This document shows positions 53,540-61,557 of a stretch of DNA of 64,000 nucleotides, piece by piece. Position numbers and translations under genes: made by a program. Position 1 is the first letter of the stretch, and each line of letters starts with the position of its first letter. Under the pieces are notes generated by a model. That model was not told the origin of the DNA. It worked only from the letters and a program-made list of their open reading frames with translations, and ran no database searches. This DNA comes from Taibaiella sp041660405 (GTDB lineage Bacteria; Bacteroidota; Bacteroidia; Chitinophagales; Chitinophagaceae), in assembly GCA_041660405.1 (NCBI GenBank), contig JBAZWL010000010.1:1-64000 (forward strand), given 5' to 3'.

Positions 53540-54049
53540 TCAGGCGTCTGGGCCTGCTGTGGGAGGGATATTACCGTCGCCATTACCGCCGCCCGTATTG
53601 GCAAAGCGTTTATTCCATTCATCCACTTCGCGCAAGGCCAGGTCGAGGCCGGCATTGTTGTCGCGTCCGGCTTGCAGGTTTTTAATAAAGCGGTCGTTCA
53701 TGCGCATGGCCAATATTCCGTTGGTCATTTGTGTTTCCGTTACCATTTCTAACAGGGTAAGCAGTTCTTGTCGCAACTCTTCCAGGCTGCTATCGTAGTC
53801 CAGTCTTTGGGCCAGCTCTCCCGCGCTATCATTACGGGCAAGGCTTTCTTCATGTGCCAGGGCAATTTTGGCTACCAGTCTTACCAGACCTTCACGACCT
53901 TCGGCCATGGTACGTCCTTTCTTTTCTTCGTCGGTCAAGTCTATAAAATAGGGCTTGAACATTTTCTTTGACTCTAACAGCGCAGTACGTATTGTCTGTG
54001 CTTCACCATCGCTAAGACGGTTCATTTGGGGCATCATCGCCATAATCAT
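53540..54049 (-). CDS. hypothetical protein, helical
   Basis: A 169-residue protein with no assigned domain. Residues 10-150 look mostly alpha-helical (SDGEAQTIRTALLESKKMF, EEKKGRTMAEGREGLVRLVAKIALAHE, LQAGRDNNAGLDLALREVDEWNKRF), and the C-terminus is a Gly/Pro-rich tail (GGGNGDGNIPPTAGPDA). The DEEKKGR segment resembles small helical Bacteroidota proteins that I know only as hypothetical. It is alone, and the stretch to its left holds no gene. Confidence 0.6.
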   Translation of the reverse strand: MIMAMMPQMNRLSDGEAQTIRTALLESKKMFKPYFIDLTDEEKKGRTMAEGREGLVRLVAKIALAHEESLARNDSAGELAQRLDYDSSLEELRQELLTLLEMVTETQMTNGILAMRMNDRFIKNLQAGRDNNAGLDLALREVDEWNKRFANTGGGNGDGNIPPTAGPDA

Positions 54050-54204
54050 TTAATTTTTATTCATGAAAATATAATGGGATATAAGCAAATATTGTGCCAA
54101 TTTATATATTGCGCTATTTATATTTACTGTTGGTAACAAAGGGGCTTATCAGTCAGGGAGTTAAGCTGTATATGGAAGTTTAAGAGTGTTGCGGTATATT
54201 TACG

Positions 54205-54240
54205 AATGATTGCTGTTGGTAACACCAACCAAAAGCGAAA
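54205..54240. repeat. REP-like hairpin element, copy 5
   Basis: GTTGGT (54215-54220) and ACCAAC (54224-54229) form a hairpin, followed by AAAAGCGAAA, close to the GTTGGTG hairpins at 57763 and 58061. Confidence 0.55.
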
Positions 54241-54255
54241 AAAACTACAAATCGG

Positions 54256-54726
54256 ATGTTTTGGATAGAGAAAATTCAAAGAGTAAAAAATAAATTCCCG
54301 CCTTCATCTTTTAAAGATCCATTTAGAGAAGGAAATAAAATAATTGAGAAGATAATCGTTCGCTTACTTAATTCAACCTGGCTCAACTTCCACAATTCAC
54401 TGACTCGGGAAACATTAATAAGGAACGGCCGCCTGTTGAAAACATGCACTATTAAGCAGCTTTATACAGATGAGCTTCCGCGACTGGATATTGATATCAA
54501 TTTTTGGTTGTTTCTTGTAAACATTCCCTTGGCAACGGATTTTAGGGTATATGATTGTAAATATGAACCTCTGAGGGAATTACTCTATCTATCTTCAGGC
54601 CAACCCCACCAGGAATTCTTTATTGTGGATAAGAAATACTCATGGCTCTTATATTTCAAAGTTGATAAAATGAAAGACTCCGTTGAAATATATGGAACTG
54701 AAAATCTGCCTATAGCCACCCTCTGA
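54256..54726 (+). CDS. hypothetical protein, 156 residues
   Basis: A 156-residue protein of unknown family. It is rich in aromatic and charged residues (FWIEKIQRVKNKFPPSSFKDPF, RLDIDINFWLFLVNIPLATDF, EFFIVDKKYSWLLYF). It has no signal peptide and looks like a mixed alpha/beta cytoplasmic protein. It converges with the ToxR-like regulator, with stops almost touching. A hairpin element lies just upstream. Confidence 0.55.
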   Translation: MFWIEKIQRVKNKFPPSSFKDPFREGNKIIEKIIVRLLNSTWLNFHNSLTRETLIRNGRLLKTCTIKQLYTDELPRLDIDINFWLFLVNIPLATDFRVYDCKYEPLRELLYLSSGQPHQEFFIVDKKYSWLLYFKVDKMKDSVEIYGTENLPIATL

Positions 54727-54727
54727 A

Positions 54728-55645
54728 TTAAACGTCCATGATCATAAATTTATAACCCTTACCATGTACGTTTATGATCTTAATTGACGAATCGCCACTT
54801 AATTTTTTACGCAGTTTGGATACCAATACATCCACATTTCGGGTAATTACAAAAACACCTTCATTTTCCCATATCTCTTTCATTAACCTGTCCCGCTCCA
54901 CTACCCTGTTTAGGTTTGATGCAAATATGCTTAATGCCTTGATTTCTTTTTCAGAAAGTTCAATCGTTTCATCGTTAAGGCAAAGGATACCTTTTGCATC
55001 GTAAAATCTGAATTTCCCTAGTTGTTTATATTCCAGGGTACCCGCTACTCTTTTGTCATTACCGGGCACAGATTCTTCATCATACAGGTTTTCTTTTTCT
55101 TTCCGCCGCTCAAGTTCCCGCTTATTTTGTTTGCGATTCAGATAAAAACCGGTAAAAGCTATGGGAATAAATGCAGTGATAAGCCAGGCATAATTAAAAG
55201 GTTTTTCAGCCAAAAACTCAATTTGAATATAATAACACCCTGCCTCCTGCTTCCTTCCGCCACAGGGTTTCAAATCGCCGGTGAATGTGTTTATTTCATA
55301 TGCAAAGGCCGTTTTATTTTCATTGCAGTCCTTTACACTTACTATATAATCCTTTGGCATATTCGTTTTTGCCAATTGCTGCTGCACTAAACGCATCAAA
55401 GTGTCGGGCGTAAAATCAAAGCTATTTTCAAAAGAAATCTGGTAGGTACGTTCATTTATTGTTTTTACAGGTAATATCCTTGATGTTGAATCTTTGGAAT
55501 GAAGCAACAACTGATGCCCGATATTACGAAGCACAACTTCCAGATGCTTATCCCGAAACTCTTTTTTTGAATTTATAAATGCCAGAGTGGACACTAATAT
55601 GATTAATGAAACGGCAACCAATAAGAAAGAGTACAAATGCTTCAT
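54728..55645 (-). CDS. membrane-anchored ToxR-type transcriptional regulator
   Basis: A 305-residue one-component regulator. It starts with a membrane helix (MKHLYSFLLVAVSLIILVSTLAFI), followed by a periplasmic region of about 120 residues with two Cys pairs (VSVKDC, KPCGGRKQEAGC), a second membrane helix near 151-170 (YAWLITAFIPIAFTGFYL), and a C-terminal OmpR/PhoB-type winged helix (FRFYDAKGILCLNDETIELSEKEIKALSIF, ITRNVDVLVSKLRKKLSG, NVHGKGYKFMI). DNA binding is thus tethered to the inner membrane. It is divergent from the serine hydrolase gene, a likely target. Confidence 0.85.
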   Translation of the reverse strand: MKHLYSFLLVAVSLIILVSTLAFINSKKEFRDKHLEVVLRNIGHQLLLHSKDSTSRILPVKTINERTYQISFENSFDFTPDTLMRLVQQQLAKTNMPKDYIVSVKDCNENKTAFAYEINTFTGDLKPCGGRKQEAGCYYIQIEFLAEKPFNYAWLITAFIPIAFTGFYLNRKQNKRELERRKEKENLYDEESVPGNDKRVAGTLEYKQLGKFRFYDAKGILCLNDETIELSEKEIKALSIFASNLNRVVERDRLMKEIWENEGVFVITRNVDVLVSKLRKKLSGDSSIKIINVHGKGYKFMIMDV

Positions 55646-55858
55646 ACCCTACAATATTAATCCTAAAATCTCCTATTGCAAATACATTTTACACATTATT
55701 TACAATGTTTTACAACCTTTTTACACTCTTTTTATCTGTGTAGAAAGGATTACCAATAGCTTTGGTTTTCCATGAGCCGGTTGGTACATCATCTGCAATG
55801 CGCTTCATCTAAAACTAATTATTTCTCTTTTACTACAGTTTCAATCGTAAAAAACATC

Positions 55859-57643
55859 ATGAAAAAAAGCATATTTTCTATCATTCTTTTTCATTGTCTG
55901 ACAGCAGCCACTGCACAGCAACCTTATTCCAAAGCTGTAAACGAACAAATAGTCCGGGTTGAAAACAATCTTTCGGAAGGGATCGTTATTGACGGCAAAC
56001 CCTACAATCTTGAGGAAAGGATGCAACATTATCATGTGAAAGGACTAAGTATAGCTGTTGTGAAAGATTTTAAGATCGTTTGGGCTAAAGGTTATGGCTG
56101 GGCTGATGAAAAAGAAAAACGCCACGTAACAACAGCAACCTTATTTAAGCCTGGCTCCATTAGTAAGTCGTTAAATGCAGTAGGCGTATTAAAATTAGCG
56201 CAGGAAAACAAACTGGATCTTTATAAAGACATCAATGAATATTTAAGATCATGGAAATTTCCTTACGATAGTCTATCGAAAGGGAAAAAAATTACATTGG
56301 CCAATTTGCTCAGCCACACCGGGGGCTTATCTGTATATGGTGGTTTTCCTGGTTACAGCAAAAAAGACAAGTTGCCTACGATACCTGAAATTTTAGATGG
56401 CGCAGCACCCGCCAACACGCCACCGGTACGATCTATGTTTGAACCGGGACTACGATTTGAATATTCAGGTGGAGGCACCATAATTTCCCAACTCATTATT
56501 ACAGATGTAAGCCAGCAACGTTACACTACATTCATGTACGATAACGTACTTAAACCCATGGGAATGGCACATAGTTTTTACTCAGAACAGCCACCTGCCG
56601 GCGCCAGACAAAAAGAAGTAGCTACGGGTTATTCAAAAGATGGTGTTGAAGTTGCAAGCAGATTTAACGTGTATCCCGAGCAGGCACCATTGGGACTATG
56701 GACTACACCGACCGAACTTTGTAATTATCTCATTGAAACACAATTGGCATATGCAGGAAAATCTTCGAAGGTTTTAAACCAGGAGATGACCCGGTTGCAT
56801 CTAACACCCTATATTGACCAATCTTCTGCGATGGGCGTTTTTATTGGTGAACGTAATGGAGAAAAATATTTCTTTCATGACGCTGGCAATGAAGGATTCC
56901 GGGGACTATTTTATGGTAGCGTTGAAGGAGGGAATGGCGTCGCCATGTTTGTCAATTCGGATGAAGGCAATATTATATTAGAGCTGCTCAACAGCGTAGC
57001 ACTTGTATATGATTGGAAAGGTTTTGCAAAACCCGAACAAATAGCCACCGTGCCTATAAACGAAACACTGATCTCAAAGTATGTTGGTGATTACATAACC
57101 GAAGGACAATTTTCAGAAATAAAGAAAGAAAAAGATGGTCTTTATATGTGGATTGTAGGTATAAACAGTAAAATGTATTTCACTTCTGAGCAGGGTTTTC
57201 GTAACCTGGAATTCCCAACGGTAAAATCTTTCATCTTCAATAATGCGGGAGAAGTAAGCGGTTTTACGCGAACGCTTAACGGCGGACCGCTTGCCTCTGC
57301 TCATCGGGTTGTTGATATGGATACACTCCAACCAAAGCAAGGACAGTTTGGCATTTTTGGTCGTCATCTTTTAGAGAACAAAGATTATGACAAGGCAATT
57401 CGTTTTTTGTCAAGAGGAATATCCATCGAGCCTACCGACTCTTCCCTGTTAAAAAATTTAGCGCACGCTTATCTCTTTAAAGATAATTTTACCAAAGCGA
57501 TTGAGCTGTATCAACAATACTTAAAGTCAAGTAAGACCGAAGAAGCGTTAATGAAAGATTTGAAAAATGATTTGGAGTACTTTGGTAATGCCGGATTTGA
57601 TAATGCATTTATAAAAAAGGCGAAAGAAAAACTTTCACTTTAA
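55859..57643 (+). CDS. secreted serine hydrolase (class C beta-lactamase-like) with TPR tail
   Basis: A 594-residue protein. After a signal peptide (1-20, ending ATAQ) comes a beta-lactamase/PBP-like domain: Ser100-x-x-Lys103 in KPGSISKS, YSG (about 201-203) and HDAGNEGF. A downstream domain (about 390-480) and a C-terminal TPR-like pair (IRFLSRGISIEPTDSSLLKNLAHAYLFKDNFTKAIELYQQYL) follow. It may be a peptidase or esterase acting in the periplasm. The in-frame ATG at 55772 would add 29 residues before the signal peptide and is rejected. The stop at 57643 overlaps the start of a truncated gene. Confidence 0.82.
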   Translation: MKKSIFSIILFHCLTAATAQQPYSKAVNEQIVRVENNLSEGIVIDGKPYNLEERMQHYHVKGLSIAVVKDFKIVWAKGYGWADEKEKRHVTTATLFKPGSISKSLNAVGVLKLAQENKLDLYKDINEYLRSWKFPYDSLSKGKKITLANLLSHTGGLSVYGGFPGYSKKDKLPTIPEILDGAAPANTPPVRSMFEPGLRFEYSGGGTIISQLIITDVSQQRYTTFMYDNVLKPMGMAHSFYSEQPPAGARQKEVATGYSKDGVEVASRFNVYPEQAPLGLWTTPTELCNYLIETQLAYAGKSSKVLNQEMTRLHLTPYIDQSSAMGVFIGERNGEKYFFHDAGNEGFRGLFYGSVEGGNGVAMFVNSDEGNIILELLNSVALVYDWKGFAKPEQIATVPINETLISKYVGDYITEGQFSEIKKEKDGLYMWIVGINSKMYFTSEQGFRNLEFPTVKSFIFNNAGEVSGFTRTLNGGPLASAHRVVDMDTLQPKQGQFGIFGRHLLENKDYDKAIRFLSRGISIEPTDSSLLKNLAHAYLFKDNFTKAIELYQQYLKSSKTEEALMKDLKNDLEYFGNAGFDNAFIKKAKEKLSL

Positions 57644-57744
57644 TGTACCTTGTAGATGACAGCGATGGTAACATTTGGGCCGGGATCAGGAACACAGGTT
57701 TATGCCGTTTCGATGGGCATACCTTTACTAGCTTTTCTGAATAA
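57643..57744 (+). pseudogene. truncated C-terminal fragment of a reg_prop propeller protein
   Basis: A 33-residue frame whose ATG overlaps the hydrolase stop by one base encodes DSDGNIWAGIRNTGLCRFDGHTFTSFSE, closely matching the end of the lipoprotein at 58273-59361 (DSKGNIWIGTRNTGLYRYDGKTFTPFSE). It is the last blade of a lost paralogue. No signal peptide or other repeat remains. The similarity and shared stop position relative to the blade make this a remnant rather than chance. Confidence 0.8.
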
Positions 57745-57756
57745 AAAAGAAATCTG

Positions 57757-57790
57757 CTGATTGTTGTTGGTGAAAACACCAACAACGGCG
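57757..57790. repeat. REP-like hairpin element, copy 3
   Basis: GTTGTTGGTG (57763-57772) pairs perfectly with CACCAACAAC (57777-57786) around AAAA and is followed by GGCGAAAAA. Confidence 0.7.
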
Positions 57791-57803
57791 AAAAAGTCCA
57801 GTG

Positions 57804-57980
57804 CTAGCTTGGGGGGAACTTTAATTTGATTACATATAATACGCCACCAATCAGGGTCATAATTACAGCTTCAAATGCCCCCTTCAATAGTGCGGTGATT
57901 ATATCATAATCATTTAAAAGATTGAGGGACGTTTCAGCGAACAGAATGATTAAAAACAAATTTATAATAGCTTTTTTCAT
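57804..57980 (-). CDS. small two-helix membrane protein
   Basis: A 58-residue frame starting at the ATG at 57980: KKAIINLFLIILFAETSLNLL, then YDIITALLKGAFEAVIMTLIGGVLYVIKLKFPPS, with two hydrophobic helices. A longer reading from 58082 would pass through a hairpin repeat and is rejected. There is no family match in memory, and coding status is uncertain because it lies in a repeat-rich gap. Confidence 0.4.
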   Translation of the reverse strand: MKKAIINLFLIILFAETSLNLLNDYDIITALLKGAFEAVIMTLIGGVLYVIKLKFPPS

Positions 57981-58060
57981 AGTGGGAACGTATAGTAATA
58001 CAAAACTATGGAAAAATATGGTGGTCGCAAAGTAGTTCGCCGTCGTCGACGCATAAGCAT

Positions 58061-58094
58061 TCGTTGCAGGTGAAAACACCAACGATGGCGAAAC
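58061..58094. repeat. REP-like hairpin element, copy 4
   Basis: CGTTGCAGGTG and CACCAACG form a hairpin around AAAA, then GGCGAAAC. An outer pair, TTCGCCGTCG near 58037-58046 with CGATGGCGAA near 58084-58093, may extend the structure. Confidence 0.65.
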
Positions 58095-58095
58095 A

Positions 58096-58212
58096 ATAAC
58101 AACCCCATTGTCCCCGAAAGCTTTCGGGACAAGCTATGCTGGAAGCATCTACACATCGCTTATAAAACTGTGGTGCTGTGTAGATCCCTCCGGAATGACA
58201 ATGGGTTGTTAT
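58096..58212. mobile_element. MITE-like element, about 117 bp with terminal inverted repeats
   Basis: Left end ATAACAACCCCATTGTC (58096-58112) matches the complement of the right end GACAATGGGTTGTTAT (58197-58212) with one extra C. Inside are the palindrome CCCGAAAGCTTTCGGG and a pair of CTACACA/TGTGTAG arms. A related right half with different left flank occurs at 60443-60519. No coding capacity, so non-autonomous if mobile. Confidence 0.55.
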
Positions 58213-58272
58213 AGGCTTTGTTTTTCTCCATAACATTGTCCAGAGTGAACAACCTCAAATAACAATTCAACT

Positions 58273-59361
58273 ATGATGAAATATTTCTTACAAACGCAAA
58301 CCTTTACTCTACTGATCATATTGTTTTTCGCCACTTCCTGTAATGGACAGCAAAATAATGACTGGCTGCAAAATGTAATCCCGGGCGGGCAGCCCAAATT
58401 AATTAAAACGCAAGGCTCAGGCCCATCAGACAATGTTCGGTGTGGATTGGAGGATAAAGAAGGAAACCTTTGGTTTGGCACTACAGGAGAAGGAGTATAT
58501 CGCTATGATGGCAAATCATTTACACAATTTACAGTGAAAGATGGTTTAAGTAGTAATAAAGTCTGGTGTATCCTGGAAGATAAATTGGGGAACATTTGGT
58601 TTGGAACTACCAACGGGGCCTGTCGTTACGACGGGAAAAACATTGTTCGTGTTCCGATCAGTGAAAACTTTGCGCCTGTAAATGGCGATAACAATTATTA
58701 TACGGACTGGTCCACCAAGAATACCGTGTGGAGTATATTTCAAGATAAAAGCGGAACAATATGGTTCGGCACAGGTGATGGTGTTTATTGTTACAGTGGA
58801 ACTTTCTTCACCCGTTTTTTAGACAATCAAAGTGTCCTTAATAAAGAGGGGCTTCATCTCAAAATGGTTGATTGTATTTTGGAAGGTGATGATGGCATTA
58901 TTTGGTTTGCGTCGGGAATGCTACCTGGTGAGGAAGGTATTTGTCGCTACAATGGAAAATCAATTACAAGTTCCAAACCGAATGGGGATGGTTGGATTCG
59001 TGGTATGATAAAAGATAAAGCCGGACACATTTGGTTCGCAGGAAGGAAGTACGGTAATTTTCGTTATGATGGAAAAACTTTTTCCAATTTTACCGAGAAA
59101 GTTGGCATTGGAAATCCTATTTTATCAGATAGAAACGGAAATATCTGGTTCAGCGGAGAAGATAATGATAACTCTGAAAATGTAGGAGGAATCTGGTGTT
59201 ACGATGGAAAAATCTTTAAAAATTTTACTACAAAAGATGGTATCAGTAAATATTCAGTTTGGAGTATGCTAGAAGATAGCAAAGGAAATATTTGGATAGG
59301 CACCAGGAACACGGGCTTGTATAGATACGATGGAAAAACTTTTACCCCTTTCTCAGAATAG
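58273..59361 (+). CDS. reg_prop beta-propeller lipoprotein
   Basis: A 362-residue protein with a lipoprotein signal (hydrophobic segment, then FATSC with Cys23) and repeats of the two-component-regulator propeller type: EDKEGNLWFGTTGEGVYRYDG, EDKLGNIWFGTTNGACRYDG, EDSKGNIWIGTRNTGLYRYDG and related. About six or seven such blades would form a propeller. It lacks the histidine kinase part of hybrid sensors and so probably acts as a surface binding protein. A fragment of a paralogue lies upstream. Confidence 0.82.
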   Translation: MMKYFLQTQTFTLLIILFFATSCNGQQNNDWLQNVIPGGQPKLIKTQGSGPSDNVRCGLEDKEGNLWFGTTGEGVYRYDGKSFTQFTVKDGLSSNKVWCILEDKLGNIWFGTTNGACRYDGKNIVRVPISENFAPVNGDNNYYTDWSTKNTVWSIFQDKSGTIWFGTGDGVYCYSGTFFTRFLDNQSVLNKEGLHLKMVDCILEGDDGIIWFASGMLPGEEGICRYNGKSITSSKPNGDGWIRGMIKDKAGHIWFAGRKYGNFRYDGKTFSNFTEKVGIGNPILSDRNGNIWFSGEDNDNSENVGGIWCYDGKIFKNFTTKDGISKYSVWSMLEDSKGNIWIGTRNTGLYRYDGKTFTPFSE

Positions 59362-59411
59362 AAACCTTCCCTGACATAGGGCTGTCATCAAGCCTGTTTA
59401 GATTTGCCATC

Positions 59412-59990
59412 ATGCAGGAAAAGGAAATAGAAACATTTTGCCCGGCAAGCCAGGAAGATTGGAGACAATGGTTAACAGAAAACCATAGTGTAAAACAATC
59501 TGTCTGGCTTGTTTATCATAAAAAGAAATCCAACAACCCAAGCCTCTCCTGGAGCGAAGCTGTTGATGAGGCGCTTTGCTTTGGCTGGATCGACAGTACC
59601 AAACGGCCTATTGACGAAGATACTTTCATGCAGTTTTTCTGCAGGCGAAAGCCCAAGAGTATTTGGTCGAAAATAAATAAGGAAAAGGTTCAGCAACTTA
59701 TTGCAGATGGTCTTATGATGCAAGCAGGATATGAAAGCATAGAAACAGCAAAGCAAAATGGTTCGTGGGTTATTATGGATGGTGTAGATGAATTAAAAAT
59801 ACCCAAAGACCTGGAAAAAGCGTTCAAAATCCAACCGGGATCGAAACAGTTCTTTTTAAGTTTAAGCAAGTCTGTAAGGAAAGGTATGTTGCAATGGCTC
59901 ATACTTGCCAAACGACCAGAAACCAGGCAAAACCGGATTAACGAAATAGCAGAACTTGCCGGGCAAAAGCAGAAACCAAAACAGTTTTAG
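59412..59990 (+). CDS. YdeI/OmpD-associated family protein
   Basis: A 192-residue protein of the YdeI/OmdA type: FCPASQEDWRQWLTENHSVKQSVWLVYHKKKSNNPSLSWSEAVDEALCFGWIDSTKRPIDEDTFMQFFCRRKPKSIWSKINKEKVQQL is characteristic of the N-terminal domain, and the C-terminal part is the bacteriocin-protection-type helical tail. The function is unclear; homologues are linked to resistance to cationic peptides or stress. Another protein of a related group is encoded at 61960. Confidence 0.85.
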   Translation: MQEKEIETFCPASQEDWRQWLTENHSVKQSVWLVYHKKKSNNPSLSWSEAVDEALCFGWIDSTKRPIDEDTFMQFFCRRKPKSIWSKINKEKVQQLIADGLMMQAGYESIETAKQNGSWVIMDGVDELKIPKDLEKAFKIQPGSKQFFLSLSKSVRKGMLQWLILAKRPETRQNRINEIAELAGQKQKPKQF

Positions 59991-60066
59991 ATAAAAGGAA
60001 AAATGGCAAGAAGCATTTAGCTTTGCGTTCAGAATACAATAATTCGATCCTTATTACACACAAACT

Positions 60067-60423
60067 ATGCTAACAGCTATCAACCCAAAATTACCCATGC
60101 GCAGCAAAGCTGCCACCAAAGACTTTTACCTGAATCAATTAGGTTTTCAGGAATTAGGAAGCGCTGACTATGATGAATATTTAATGGTGGCTAAGGACAA
60201 TATAGAAATTCACTTTTTTGAATTTAAAACACTTGACCCAAAAGAAAACTATGGACAGGTATATATCCGCACCAATGATATTGATAAACTATACCAGGAA
60301 ATGCTGGACAAAAAACTAAGCATACACCCCGCAGGGCCCTTACAAGTAAAACCCTGGGGACAAAAAGAATTTTCAATGCTTGACCCTGACAATAATTTGC
60401 TGACTTTCGGGCAACGGGTATAG
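60067..60423 (+). CDS. VOC-family (bleomycin resistance-like) protein
   Basis: A 118-residue single-domain vicinal-oxygen-chelate protein: INPKLPMRSKAATKDFYLNQLGFQELGS, FEFKTLDPKENYGQVYIRTNDIDKLYQEM, KPWGQKEFSMLDPDNNLLTFGQ. Dimers of this size bind glyoxal-type or antibiotic ligands. Metal ligands are not obvious, so it may be a binding protein. It is separated from its neighbours by repeat-rich gaps. Confidence 0.85.
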   Translation: MLTAINPKLPMRSKAATKDFYLNQLGFQELGSADYDEYLMVAKDNIEIHFFEFKTLDPKENYGQVYIRTNDIDKLYQEMLDKKLSIHPAGPLQVKPWGQKEFSMLDPDNNLLTFGQRV

Positions 60424-60442
60424 CATTTTATCTCCCCTACCT

Positions 60443-60628
60443 AAGCATCTACACATCGCTTATCTGTAGCACTACTGCAGGTTGTGTAGATCCCTCCGGG
60501 ATGACAATGGGGTTGTTGTGAGACTATTTTCTACAATAATATTGTCATCCAGAGACCTGCGCAGCAATCGAAGGATCTCTTAACACGCAGAGATCCTTTG
60601 TACCTATGGACGACAATGGGGCTGTTAT
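60443..60628. repeat. repeat-rich gap: MITE half and GTCATCC elements
   Basis: 60443-60519 repeats the right half of the element at 58096 (AAGCATCTACACATCGC, later GACAATGGGGTTGTT). GTCATCCAGAGACC with AATCGAAGGATCTC (60543-60580) is a common bacterial intergenic motif and pairs with GAGATCCTTT (60593 on). GACAATGGGGCTGTTAT at 60612-60628 is a third terminal motif. No gene is visible. Confidence 0.5.
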
Positions 60629-60667
60629 AATGTTCTCTCTTCTGTTAAATTTCTAAAAAATATTTGC

Positions 60668-60710
60668 GCAGTCAAATAGCTGCACTTATATTTGCAGTCA
60701 AATAGCTGCA
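60668..60710 (+). promoter_or_regulatory. tandem operators around the ArsR operon promoter
   Basis: Two copies of GCAGTCAAATAGCTGCA at 60668-60684 and 60694-60710, 26 bases apart, flank the -7 element TATATTTG (60687-60694). Each is a dyad (GCAG...CTGC). The start codon follows at 60713. The in-frame TTG at 60692 lies within the promoter and is rejected as a start. Confidence 0.72.
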
Positions 60711-60712
60711 CA

Positions 60713-61036
60713 ATGGAACTCAGACGAGATGTATTTCAAGCCATAGCCGACCCTACACGTAGGGCCATCCTTACCTTAGTGGCCATACAAGCCATGACGC
60801 CGGGAGCCATAGCCGAACAATTCGACTCCTCCAGGCAAACAATATCCAAACACATACAGATCCTCACCGAATGCGAATTGCTGAAACAGGAACAAACGGG
60901 AAGGGAAATTTATTATCACTTAAATCCAAAAAAGATGAAGGTAATAGCAGACTTTATCGAGCCCTTTCGCAAGATGTGGGATGAGCGGTTCAACAAATTA
61001 GAATCCATAATGAAAACTTACAAAAACAAAAAATAA
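60713..61036 (+). CDS. ArsR-family transcriptional repressor
   Basis: A 107-residue winged helix: DVFQAIADPTRRAILTLVAIQAMTPGAIAEQFDSSRQTISKHIQILTECELLKQEQTGREIYYH. Like the ArsR at 48120 it lacks metal-binding cysteine pairs. It probably represses its own operon at the two GCAGTC dyads. It is followed by an SRPBCC and a DoxX gene. Confidence 0.88.
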   Translation: MELRRDVFQAIADPTRRAILTLVAIQAMTPGAIAEQFDSSRQTISKHIQILTECELLKQEQTGREIYYHLNPKKMKVIADFIEPFRKMWDERFNKLESIMKTYKNKK

Positions 61037-61062
61037 CTCTTCGACTACGCTCAGGGTGACAA
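61037..61062. repeat. GTCATCC-type motif in reverse
   Basis: CTCTTCGACTACGCTCAGGG with TGAC is the reverse of the family at 60543 (GTCATCCtGAG...TCGAAG). It lies in the 47-base gap before the SRPBCC gene. Confidence 0.5.
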
Positions 61063-61083
61063 CTAAAAATAAAAACAACTATT

Positions 61084-61551
61084 ATGGAACTCAAAACAAA
61101 AGTAAACGCCGAAGAAGGCAAGCAAGACCTGGTCATTACAAGAGAATTTGACCTGCCCCTGGAATTATTGTTCAGAGCCTATACAGAGCCTGAACTGCTG
61201 GAACAATGGATGGGCACCAAAGTGCTGAAGATGGAAAACAAAAAGCATGGCGGCTACCATCTGGAAACCAAAGACGGCAATGGCAATGTAGTATTCGCCG
61301 CCAACGGCACCATCCACGAATTTACGCCCAACCAGAAGATCACACGCACTTTTGAAATGATGAATGCGCCTTACGATGCAACGCTGGAGTTCCTGGAATT
61401 TGAACCACTTACAGAAGATACCAGCAAGCTCACCATGCATGTGATATACCGCTCGAATGCCCACAGGGATGAGAACCTTAAACTGCCATTTAAACAAGGT
61501 GTCAACTGGGCACATAACGAACTGGAAAAAATTGTAAGCAAACTAAAATAA
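61084..61551 (+). CDS. SRPBCC (AHSA1-like) protein
   Basis: A 155-residue START-like protein: DLVITREFDLPLELLFRAYTEPELLEQWMGTKVLKME, GTIHEFTPNQKITRTFEMM, LTMHVIYRSNAHRDENLKLPFKQG. It belongs to the AHSA1-type group that often follows an ArsR gene. It binds a hydrophobic ligand or perhaps assists a chaperone. It lies second in an operon with ArsR and DoxX. Confidence 0.85.
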   Translation: MELKTKVNAEEGKQDLVITREFDLPLELLFRAYTEPELLEQWMGTKVLKMENKKHGGYHLETKDGNGNVVFAANGTIHEFTPNQKITRTFEMMNAPYDATLEFLEFEPLTEDTSKLTMHVIYRSNAHRDENLKLPFKQGVNWAHNELEKIVSKLK

Positions 61552-61557
61552 AACATC

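Noticed and set aside
55772..55858. Upstream start for the serine hydrolase
   Set aside because: It adds 29 polar residues before a clear signal peptide.
57981..58082. Longer start for the small membrane protein
   Set aside because: The extension reads through the hairpin repeat at 58061 and gives no protein-like sequence.
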